This document shows, piece after piece, positions 1 to 5,097 of a stretch of DNA of 6,175 nt (positions are counted from its first letter, which is position 1; each line of letters starts with the position of its first letter). Position numbers and translations under genes: made by a program. Below the pieces are notes generated by a model, which ran no database searches, was not told where the DNA came from, and saw only the letters and a program-made list of their open reading frames with translations. This DNA is from Sediminispirochaeta sp. (GTDB lineage Bacteria > Spirochaetota > Spirochaetia > DSM-16054 > Sediminispirochaetaceae), in contig DSBN01000301.1 of the NCBI GenBank assembly GCA_011046055.1, forward strand, positions 1-6,175, written 5' to 3'.

Positions 1-2
1 TC

Positions 3-851
3 TCCGGAGAGCGGGTAAGCACAAGTAAGCGCGAGGGGCAAGACTCCGCGAAAAGGGAACACAACTCTTCTACTTCCAAGGAACGGTTGACGACGGAAGT
101 CAAACAGGAGCGATCGGCGGACAAAGCCAAGCTGACGGTGGTCGATCTTCGGGAGGACGGGGTTCCACGGAAAAATATCGGCGGTCGAACCTCATCCTCC
201 CGCAGCCAGGAAAGGCAAGAGTCCGGCGAGATAGAGCTCACTCGTCTGCTCCAGTCAAAAAGAACCGATCAGGGGCTGCAGAATCAGAACGGGGGTTCTC
301 AATTTCAAGGCCGTGAGAGAAACGAGGCTTCTTTTTCAGAGATCATGGTCAATCTTCGGGGCGGTGGAGAGAGCCTCGGCTCCACCGGTGATACCAAAGC
401 AGCTTCAATGCCAGATTTTCAGGGTCGTCTGCTCCAGCAGTTACGAGAGCACCTGAACGGTGATATCGTCAAGCGGGGCAGTATCGTGGTCAAGGACAAC
501 GGTGCCGGGGAGATCAAGCTTGATCTCAAGCCGGCCGAGCTCGGGCAAGTGAGAATCAGACTGAGTCTGGAGAATAATAATATAGCCGGGCGGATTTTTG
601 TCGAAAATAGTAGTGTAAAGGAAGCTTTCGACCAGAACTTGCAGCAGCTGTACAGAGCCTTCAAGGAGCAGGGCTTCGACGGAGCGAGTCTGAATGTGAC
701 CGTCGGCGATCATCGCCGAAAGCAGCAGCAAAACGGAGCGGGAGGATTCATGTTGACCCAGGGGAACACAGCTTCCTCCGGCGTTGGCACTACGGCAGCA
801 CCGAGGCTCTCGGCGAGAGTAGAAGATCGACTGGTCGATGTAATGGCATAA
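3..851 (+). CDS. fliK: Flagellar hook-length control protein FliK, C-terminal part (5' truncated by window edge)
   Basis: FliK is the secreted ruler that sets hook length and switches the export gate from hook to filament substrates. The frame is open to the window edge (first full codon at 3). A TTG at 87 is possible as a start but nothing supports it, so the true start lies upstream. The first ~110 visible residues are hydrophilic, rich in S, R, Q and E and without clear motifs, as in the variable FliK N-terminal region. A compact domain at about 429-710 matches the FliK C-terminal (Flg_hook) domain: it has LKPAELGQVRIRL (525-563) followed by an IAGRIFVENSSVKEAF helix/strand region. The tail is rich in Q, G and T. 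No cysteine is visible. Spirochaetes also call this gene tap1. It ends 16 nt before flgD, whose ribosome binding site begins at its stop codon. Identity rests on the C-terminal motif plus position; the length of the missing part is unknown. Confidence 0.9.
   Translation, partial: SGERVSTSKREGQDSAKREHNSSTSKERLTTEVKQERSADKAKLTVVDLREDGVPRKNIGGRTSSSRSQERQESGEIELTRLLQSKRTDQGLQNQNGGSQFQGRERNEASFSEIMVNLRGGGESLGSTGDTKAASMPDFQGRLLQQLREHLNGDIVKRGSIVVKDNGAGEIKLDLKPAELGQVRIRLSLENNNIAGRIFVENSSVKEAFDQNLQQLYRAFKEQGFDGASLNVTVGDHRRKQQQNGAGGFMLTQGNTASSGVGTTAAPRLSARVEDRLVDVMA
510..527. repeat. 18-bp perfect palindrome inside fliK
   Basis: GAGATCAAG (510-518) is followed directly by its reverse complement CTTGATCTC (519-527). 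A second perfect palindrome, CCGAGCTCGG, lies 7 nt later (535-544). Both fall in the conserved beta-strand region of the FliK C-terminal domain, where alternating EIKLDLK codons can produce such symmetry. No function is claimed. Confidence 0.5.
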
Positions 852-867
852 AGGAGTAAGACTAAAG

Positions 868-1317
868 ATGGATGTATCGATGATGATGACGGGGGCGGAA
901 AGGAGCAAGCTCGAAATGCAGGTTGATACGATCAACAAGGGCCTGCAGCAAGGGCGGGGAATGGATCAAGAATTGGGCAAGGAAGATTTTCTGAAGATAT
1001 TGATCACCCAGCTCGAGCACCAGGATCCGACTTCCCCTCTGGAAGACAAACAGTTCATCGCCCAGATGGCTCAGTTCTCTTCCCTGGAACAGATGACCAA
1101 TCTTAGTCAGGATTTTGCCAAAATCACCGGGATGATGAATCGAGGAAACGCCTTGAGCTTGTTGGGTAAGGAAGTTGAGCTTTTGGTGGGGGACAGGCGG
1201 ATAGTAGGCCAGGTGGAGGCTATTTCTGGTACGGAGAATCCCCAGATCAAGGTAGATGGACATTATTACGACTACGGTCAAGTGGAGACGGTAAGGAGCA
1301 AGGAGGCCGCCGAATGA
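868..1317 (+). CDS. flgD: Flagellar hook assembly (capping/scaffold) protein FlgD, short form
   Basis: FlgD caps the growing hook and guides FlgE subunits into place. At 149 residues it is much shorter than the ~230-residue enterobacterial protein. Residues 37-80 hold the classical FlgD N-terminal block: [19 protein letters not shown], then a [20 protein letters not shown] stretch. Residues ~94-142 ([19 protein letters not shown], then [14 protein letters not shown]) look like the Tudor-like beta barrel. There is no room for the FnIII-like insert of long FlgDs, so this resembles the short form of Bacillus and other spirochaetes. Start: AAGGAG at 851-856 lies 11 nt before ATG 868. ATGs at 880, 883 and 886 are less well placed. 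The protein has no cysteine. The stop overlaps the flgE start (ATGA), suggesting translational coupling. Confidence 0.95.
   Translation: MDVSMMMTGAERSKLEMQVDTINKGLQQGRGMDQELGKEDFLKILITQLEHQDPTSPLEDKQFIAQMAQFSSLEQMTNLSQDFAKITGMMNRGNALSLLGKEVELLVGDRRIVGQVEAISGTENPQIKVDGHYYDYGQVETVRSKEAAE
1300..1306 (+). promoter_or_regulatory. Ribosome binding site of flgE (AAGGAGG)
   Basis: A full AAGGAGG inside the last codons of flgD lies 7 nt before ATG 1314 and 10 nt before the adjacent ATG 1317. Both ATGs are in the flgE frame, so the protein starts MMRSL or MRSL. The first is favoured by spacing and by the MMRSL beginning I recall for treponemal FlgE. Confidence 0.7.
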
Positions 1318-2699
1318 TGCGTTCGCTTTATGCCGGTGTATCCGGTCTGCAAAATCACCAAACACGCATGGATGTGATTGGAAACAATATTTCCAACGTG
1401 AATACTACGGGGTTCAAAAAGGGACGGGTCAACTTTCATGATATGTTGTCCCAGACTATGTCCGGAGCCGCCCGACCAACCGACGAGGTTGGTGGTGTCA
1501 ACCCGAAACAGGTAGGTCTTGGTATGATGGTGGCCTCGATCGACACCATCCACACACAAGGTTCGATGAAGACCACCGGGGTTATGACCGATGTCGCCAT
1601 CCAGGGAGACGGCTTCTTTATCCAAAGGAACGGAAACCAACAGTTCTACACCCGAGCGGGAGCATTCGGCCTGGATGAGAACGGCCATCTGGTCAATCCG
1701 GCCAACGGCATGCGGATCCAAGGCTGGAACGCCGAGACGGCAGACGGCGAGACCTTTATCAACACCGCCGCGGATGTGGAAGATTTACAGATTCCCGTAG
1801 GAGGCAAGGATGCGGCGGCGGCTACCACCGAAGTTGAGTTGGCCAGCAATTTGGACAAACGCACTCCATTGATCCCCGCGGGAGCCACCGCCGCCGAGAC
1901 TCGGGAGGGAACCTGGAGTATAGACAAGGTCATTTACGATGAGTTTGGCAATACCCACACCATGAGGATAGATTTCACCCGAGTACCGGGGACACAGAAC
2001 CAGTGGCAGGGAGAGGTCACCATCGATCCCGATACGGAGACTCCGACCAACACCTTGGTCGATGTGGGAGATGAGAACAACGACACCAACACCTTTGTGG
2101 TCGAGTTCAGCAACTTAGGAACTCTGCAGTCGGTCACCGACCCCCAAGGCGATCTGATCGAAGAGGGACAACTACAAGTAGGGGTGAGTTTCGACGTCGT
2201 AGATGCCGCCCTTGAAGACGGCGAACAGGTGCGGCAAAACTTCAACCTCACCTTGGGCGAGGTTGACAGCGTAGTGAACAGTATGACCCAGTTTGCCGAA
2301 AAGAGCTCGACCAAGGCTTTCAGACAAAACGGTTACCCCATGGGTTATCTGGAAAATTTCAAGATCGATCAATCCGGAATAATCACCGGTGTATACAGCA
2401 ATGGCACCAACCGGGTCCTGGGACAGATCGGTTTGGCGAGTTTCACCAATCCCGGAGGTCTGGAGAAAGAGGGTGAAAATACCTACGTGGTGAGCAACAA
2501 CTCCGGCGATCCCCTGGTGGGAGAGTCCGGAACGGCGGGCAAGGGAAAAATCATCGCCGGAGCTTTAGAGATGAGTAACGTTGATCTGGCCGAGGAGTTC
2601 ACCGATATGATCGTTACCCAACGTGGTTTTCAGGCGAACTCAAAGAGCATCACCACCTCCGATCAGATGCTGCAAGAGTTGCTGACACTGAAGCGGTAG
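1314..2699 (+). CDS. flgE: Flagellar hook protein FlgE
   Basis: FlgE polymerises into the hook, the universal joint between rod and filament, here in the periplasm. The 461 residues show the conserved axial-protein N terminus ([20 protein letters not shown] then [14 protein letters not shown], residues 8-41), a hook-type central region, and the C-terminal block (residues ~416-461, with [17 protein letters not shown] and [12 protein letters not shown]). These pair as the D0/D1 coiled coil. Length is close to that of treponemal FlgE. The protein has no cysteine at all. Residue 178 is Ser (AGC, 1845-1847) where T. denticola FlgE, as I recall it, has the Cys178 that forms a lysinoalanine cross-link with Lys165 of a neighbouring subunit. 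Lys165 (AAG, 1806-1808), Asn179 and a Thr at 333 are kept. The start overlaps the flgD stop by 4 nt; a 38-nt gap follows before flbD. Identity is secure; the chemistry of the hook is the open point. Confidence 0.97.
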   Translation: MMRSLYAGVSGLQNHQTRMDVIGNNISNVNTTGFKKGRVNFHDMLSQTMSGAARPTDEVGGVNPKQVGLGMMVASIDTIHTQGSMKTTGVMTDVAIQGDGFFIQRNGNQQFYTRAGAFGLDENGHLVNPANGMRIQGWNAETADGETFINTAADVEDLQIPVGGKDAAAATTEVELASNLDKRTPLIPAGATAAETREGTWSIDKVIYDEFGNTHTMRIDFTRVPGTQNQWQGEVTIDPDTETPTNTLVDVGDENNDTNTFVVEFSNLGTLQSVTDPQGDLIEEGQLQVGVSFDVVDAALEDGEQVRQNFNLTLGEVDSVVNSMTQFAEKSSTKAFRQNGYPMGYLENFKIDQSGIITGVYSNGTNRVLGQIGLASFTNPGGLEKEGENTYVVSNNSGDPLVGESGTAGKGKIIAGALEMSNVDLAEEFTDMIVTQRGFQANSKSITTSDQMLQELLTLKR

Positions 2700-2711
2700 A
2701 TAGAGTAGAAT
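2682..2711 (+). promoter_or_regulatory. Weak candidate sigma70-type promoter before flbD-motA-motB
   Basis: CTGACA (2682-2687, 5 of 6 to the -35 consensus) and TAGAAT (2706-2711, 5 of 6 to the -10) are separated by 18 nt at the flgE/flbD junction. The predicted start near 2718 would fall inside the AAGGAG at 2714-2719, leaving a ~20-nt leader without that site. This weakens the case. No transcription data are available. Confidence 0.2.
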
Positions 2712-2713
2712 AA

Positions 2714-2719
2714 AAGGAG
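2714..2719 (+). promoter_or_regulatory. Distant ribosome binding site of flbD (AAGGAG)
   Basis: This is the only good Shine-Dalgarno match before flbD, yet 18 nt separate it from ATG 2738, against 6-11 nt for the other genes here. An in-frame TAG at 2735-2737 directly precedes the ATG, so no upstream start is possible. A weak AAGAAG at 2727-2732 is the only nearer alternative. Inefficient flbD translation is therefore plausible. Confidence 0.45.
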
Positions 2720-2737
2720 AGCGGCAAAGAAGCCTAG

Positions 2738-2935
2738 ATGGTAAAGGTAACGCAGTTAAACGGTAAGGTTTATTATGTAAATCCCCATATGATCGAGTAC
2801 ATCGAACAGAACCCCGACACCACACTGATCATGCTCTCCGGGAAACGTCTGATAGTGAAGGAGGACTATCAGACGATTTTTCAAAGGATAGTAGAGTACA
2901 GAAGGCTGGTAGGCGCCTTCAAAAACGAGGAGTAA
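2738..2935 (+). CDS. flbD: FlbD-family (SwrD-like) small motility protein
   Basis: This 65-residue cytosolic protein shows the FlbD-family pattern throughout: LNGK (7-10), YYVNPHMIEYIE (12-23), PDTT (26-29), LSGKR (33-37) and IVKE (39-42), then a basic/acidic helical tail. The family is found in spirochaete and Firmicute flagellar operons. The Bacillus relative SwrD sits after the hook gene and raises flagellar motor power. This FlbD is unrelated to the Caulobacter sigma54 regulator of the same name. Its place next to motA-motB (only 3 nt to motA) fits a stator-related role, but that is inference; the biochemical function is not established. The coding sequence carries a terminator-like hairpin (2846-2881), and the ribosome binding site is unusually far away. 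ATG 2738 is the first possible start after an in-frame TAG. Confidence 0.9.
   Translation: MVKVTQLNGKVYYVNPHMIEYIEQNPDTTLIMLSGKRLIVKEDYQTIFQRIVEYRRLVGAFKNEE
2846..2881 (+). terminator. Terminator/attenuator-like hairpin inside flbD with a Shine-Dalgarno-like loop
   Basis: The arms CGTCTGATAGT (2846-2856) and ACTATCAGACG (2865-2875) are perfectly complementary over 11 bp. The 8-nt loop GAAGGAGG (2857-2864) contains a full AAGGAGG. One A and then five T (2877-2881) follow the stem, the layout of a Rho-independent terminator. The stem is only about half G+C and lies within translated sequence, so ribosomes would normally melt it. It could be an attenuator acting when flbD is poorly translated, an mRNA stability or processing element, or coincidence. 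No start codon lies at a usable distance after the loop AAGGAGG, so it is not an ordinary ribosome binding site. Confidence 0.4.
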
Positions 2936-2938
2936 TTC

Positions 2939-3721
2939 ATGGATATTTCCACTTTAGCAGGGCTTGCACTGGGAGTTGCAATGACACTTATGTCGATGAT
3001 ACTCGGCGGAAGTGGATTAGGTGTGTACATCAACGTGCCTTCTGTTTTAATGGTAATAGGTGGTTCATTCGGGGCTATCATGATATCCAATCCCCTGACC
3101 AGAGTTTTGCATATCACCCGGTATATAAATATAGTGATCCAGGAGAAGAAATACCCCTTCGAACAGACCATCTCCAGCCTCATCAGCTTTTCCGAACGAG
3201 CCCGGCGAGAAGGTCTGTTGGTCTTGGAAGATGAGATCGAGGATGTGCAGGATGACTTTCTCAAAAACGGAATACAGCTGGTAGTCGATGGTACCGACCC
3301 GGAGATCATCAAGAGCGTGATGTTCAACGATGTGGCCCAGATGGAGCAGCGACACGAAACGGGGATAAAACTATTCGGTGATTGGGGAACTCTGGCTCCC
3401 GCTTTCGGTATGATTGGTACCTTAGCTGGTCTTATAGCCATGTTGGCTAACCTCGATGACCCCGACGCTATCGGCTCAGGTATGGCCTTGGCGCTGATCA
3501 CCACCATGTACGGCTCCATTTTAGCCAACTTAATCTTGATCCCCATAAAGAACAAGCTGCAGGACCGTCACCAGGACGAGATGCTGCTACGAGATATTAT
3601 GATCGAAGGAGTACTGTCTATCCAAGCGGGCGACAACCCCAACATTCTCAAGTACAAGCTGGTATCTTTCTTGGATCCCGGCCGCAGAAGAGAGATGTTG
3701 GAAGTCTTAATGGGCGAATAA
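2939..3721 (+). CDS. motA: Flagellar motor stator protein MotA
   Basis: MotA is the membrane subunit that, with MotB, forms the ion-driven stator and pushes on FliG. The 260 residues show the expected four membrane segments (about 4-22, 32-50, 150-172, 182-204), with a large cytoplasmic loop between the second and third. That loop carries the charged ERARREGLLVLEDE motif (86-99); Arg89/Arg90 and Glu97 correspond to the FliG-contacting E. coli Arg90 and Glu98. TLAPAFGMIGTLAGL (151-165) includes the conserved Pro154, and IPIKNKL supplies Pro202; these match the torque-critical prolines 173 and 222 of E. coli. The GSGMALALITTMYG helix is also typical. Start: GAGGAG (2927-2932) lies 6 nt before ATG 2939, within the end of flbD, so coupled translation is likely. 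motB follows 17 nt later. The C-terminal tail is shorter than in E. coli, as in other non-enterobacterial MotA. Confidence 0.97.
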   Translation: MDISTLAGLALGVAMTLMSMILGGSGLGVYINVPSVLMVIGGSFGAIMISNPLTRVLHITRYINIVIQEKKYPFEQTISSLISFSERARREGLLVLEDEIEDVQDDFLKNGIQLVVDGTDPEIIKSVMFNDVAQMEQRHETGIKLFGDWGTLAPAFGMIGTLAGLIAMLANLDDPDAIGSGMALALITTMYGSILANLILIPIKNKLQDRHQDEMLLRDIMIEGVLSIQAGDNPNILKYKLVSFLDPGRRREMLEVLMGE

Positions 3722-3726
3722 AGGAT

Positions 3727-3730
3727 GGAG
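3727..3730 (+). promoter_or_regulatory. Ribosome binding site that selects the motB start
   Basis: GGAG lies 8 nt before ATG 3739. The alternative in-frame start GTG 3730 overlaps this site and has only AAGGA (3721-3725) 4 nt upstream, which is too close. ATG 3739 gives a protein starting MAERKRKKK, the basic beginning expected before the MotB membrane helix. Confidence 0.6.
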
Positions 3731-3738
3731 TGGAGATA

Positions 3739-4473
3739 ATGGCAGAGAGAAAGCGTAAGAAGAAATGTCCCCCCGAAGGTGCTCCCGAGTGGATGACTAC
3801 TTATGGAGACATGGTGACACTGCTTCTTACTTTCTTTGTAATGATGTACACTACCGCGACCATCGATGGCGCCAAGATACAGCTTATTTTGGCTGCCTTC
3901 AACGGCTTGGGGTTGAGGTCGGGGGGGACAACCTTACAGGCCACGGGGCAGCTCGCCGATATGGGCAATACGGTGATGTCCCTGCCCTCTACCCAGCGGG
4001 GGAGAGCCCTTGACGAGGCTCGACGTAGGGCTATAAGCATTTTTCAGCCTGAGATCCTGGCCAAGAAGGTTCGGGTCAAGGAAGATGAACGGGGCTTGGT
4101 GATCAGTCTGGCGGCGGATGCTTTTTTTGAGCCCGCCAGCGCGGAGGTGCGGATAGAAGAGAGTCGAGAGACTCTGCAGAAGGTCTCAAATCTGCTGATT
4201 TCTTTGGAGCGAGAGAAGCAGAAGTTCCGTATCGAAGGGCACACGGATTCGATACCCACGGACCCCGAGAGCCAGTGGAGGACCAACTGGGAGTTGTCCA
4301 CCGCTCGGGCGACCAATGTGCTGCACTATTTGGTGGATTTCGGGGTGGACGAACAGGCTTTTCAGGTGGCCGGCTTTGCCGACACCGTGCCGGTTGCCTC
4401 CAACGAGACGGAGGAAACCCGGGCGTATAATCGACGGGTGGATATTATTGTCCTATCAGAGGGGCATTTATAG
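3739..4473 (+). CDS. motB: Flagellar motor stator protein MotB (OmpA-like peptidoglycan anchor)
   Basis: MotB pairs with MotA as the ion channel and anchors it to peptidoglycan. From ATG 3739 it has 244 residues (247 if GTG 3730 is used). A basic N terminus (MAERKRKKK) precedes PEWMTTYGDMVTLLL (16-30) and a single membrane helix to about residue 40. Asp24 (3808-3810) is the ion-binding aspartate matching E. coli Asp32. Residues ~42-60 could form the plug helix. The OmpA-like domain (about 117-240) has GHTD (167-170), NWELSTARA (183-191) and NRRVDIIV (231-238), the usual peptidoglycan-contact motifs. Seven G (3921-3927) lie in codons 61-63 between membrane and anchor domains. The PxWMxTYGD pattern looks more like PomB/MotS than E. 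coli MotB, but coupling ion cannot be read reliably. A 56-nt gap separates it from fliL. Confidence 0.96.
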   Translation: MAERKRKKKCPPEGAPEWMTTYGDMVTLLLTFFVMMYTTATIDGAKIQLILAAFNGLGLRSGGTTLQATGQLADMGNTVMSLPSTQRGRALDEARRRAISIFQPEILAKKVRVKEDERGLVISLAADAFFEPASAEVRIEESRETLQKVSNLLISLEREKQKFRIEGHTDSIPTDPESQWRTNWELSTARATNVLHYLVDFGVDEQAFQVAGFADTVPVASNETEETRAYNRRVDIIVLSEGHL

Positions 4474-4474
4474 T

Positions 4475-4503
4475 TTGCAATAATGGGATTCTTTTGATAG
4501 AAT
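4475..4503 (+). promoter_or_regulatory. Candidate internal sigma70-type promoter before fliL
   Basis: The 56-nt motB/fliL gap is the longest in the window and AT-rich. TTGCAA (4475-4480, 4 of 6 to the -35) is spaced 17 nt from TAGAAT (4498-4503, 5 of 6 to the -10). An extended -10 TG lies at 4495-4496. The predicted start near 4510 leaves the fliL ribosome binding site AGGAG (4518-4522) intact. Spirochaete motility operons are known to use sigma70-type promoters. The same bases can form a weak hairpin (ATTCT 4488-4492 with AGAAT 4499-4503), so this is a candidate only. Confidence 0.4.
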
Positions 4504-4529
4504 TTTACTGATACTACAGGAGCTTTGGT

Positions 4530-5081
4530 ATGGGTGATGAAGAGGTCTTTGATGCTGGTGATGTAGCCGGCGGAGGCGCTGAAGAGGAGTCGGGGGGGAA
4601 AAGAAAGCTTATCCCCGCGGCGGTATTGAAAATATTAAGATGGGTTGCTCTCGGATTGGCCGCTATTATTTTCATAGTCACGGTGGTGGTGATCACCGTC
4701 AGCATAATGACTCGTGGACCTCAGGCCGGGGCCTATCCGGCACCATCCCAGGAGTACTCCGGCGAGCTAGAGATCCTGTGGTGGTACGACATCCCGGAGA
4801 TCCGTACAAGAACCTCCGACGAGAATCCGTACACCGTTATTATCGACCCGAAGCTGGGGTACGAGCAGGAGAACAAGAAGATACAAACGGAGCTGATCGC
4901 CCGAAAGGAGCAGATCATCGATATGATGCGGAGGTATTTCTCCGGGAAGACCGCCAGCGAGCTCTCACCACAGTACGAGCCGGAGATCAAAGCAGAGCTG
5001 AAACAGATGATCAACCGGGCTATGACCGGCAAGGGGATAGAGGATATAGTATTTTTGCAATTCAACGTAATTGAGTTCTAG
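4530..5081 (+). CDS. fliL: Flagellar basal body-associated protein FliL
   Basis: FliL is an inner-membrane protein that surrounds or supports the stators. The 183 residues show an acidic, glycine-rich cytoplasmic start (1-23), basic KRK (24-26), one strong membrane helix (about 35-60, with ALGLAAIIFIVTVVVITV), and a periplasmic domain. The latter begins around residue 80, contains YTVIIDPKLGY (101-111), a long charged helix (113-137), and ends in the family-typical beta strand IVFLQFNVIEF. Start: AGGAG (4518-4522) lies 7 nt before ATG 4530. Seven G occur at 4592-4598 near the N terminus. It lies between motB and fliM, the usual spirochaete place; in Bacillus fliL also directly precedes fliM. 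Sequence conservation in FliL is low, so identity rests on topology, the C-terminal strand and position together. Confidence 0.93.
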   Translation: MGDEEVFDAGDVAGGGAEEESGGKRKLIPAAVLKILRWVALGLAAIIFIVTVVVITVSIMTRGPQAGAYPAPSQEYSGELEILWWYDIPEIRTRTSDENPYTVIIDPKLGYEQENKKIQTELIARKEQIIDMMRRYFSGKTASELSPQYEPEIKAELKQMINRAMTGKGIEDIVFLQFNVIEF

Positions 5082-5083
5082 AT

Positions 5084-5088
5084 AGAGG
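5084..5088 (+). promoter_or_regulatory. Ribosome binding site that selects the fliM start
   Basis: AGAGG lies 9 nt before ATG 5098. In-frame TTG 5089 and GTG 5092 touch or nearly touch this site and so are too close. ATG 5098 gives MNEVLSQDEIDQLL, placing the CheY-P binding peptide at the extreme N terminus, as usual in FliM. Confidence 0.6.
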
Positions 5089-5097
5089 TTGGTGGAG

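Noticed and set aside
87..89. TTG as the true fliK start
   Set aside because: The frame stays open to the window edge, no Shine-Dalgarno precedes it, and FliK normally has a longer N-terminal region.
441..938. Minus-strand open frame (165 codons) opposite fliK
   Set aside because: It overlaps the conserved FliK C-terminal domain on the other strand and shows no family features.
862..1365. Minus-strand open frame (167 codons) opposite flgD
   Set aside because: It is fully antisense to a clear FlgD, with no recognisable domain and a histidine-rich shadow composition.
1475..1493. Hairpin ACCAACC/GGTTGGT in flgE (and a similar CGACCAA/TTGGTCG at 2044-2061)
   Set aside because: Stems of 7 bp with short loops are expected several times by chance in 6 kb. 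Both are internal to flgE and lack a T run.
2738..2935. Reading flbD as the Caulobacter FlbD sigma54 activator
   Set aside because: At 65 residues it has no AAA+ or DNA-binding domain. It is the small FlbD/SwrD family, which only shares the name.
2881..3555. Long minus-strand open frame (224 codons) opposite motA
   Set aside because: It lies entirely within flbD/motA coding sequence, shows no family motif, and is serine/proline/isoleucine-rich, as expected from an antisense shadow of a membrane protein gene.
4680..4699. Dyad ACGGTG/CACCGT containing GGTGATCACC in fliL
   Set aside because: It is short and explained by repeated Val/Ile codons in the membrane helix.
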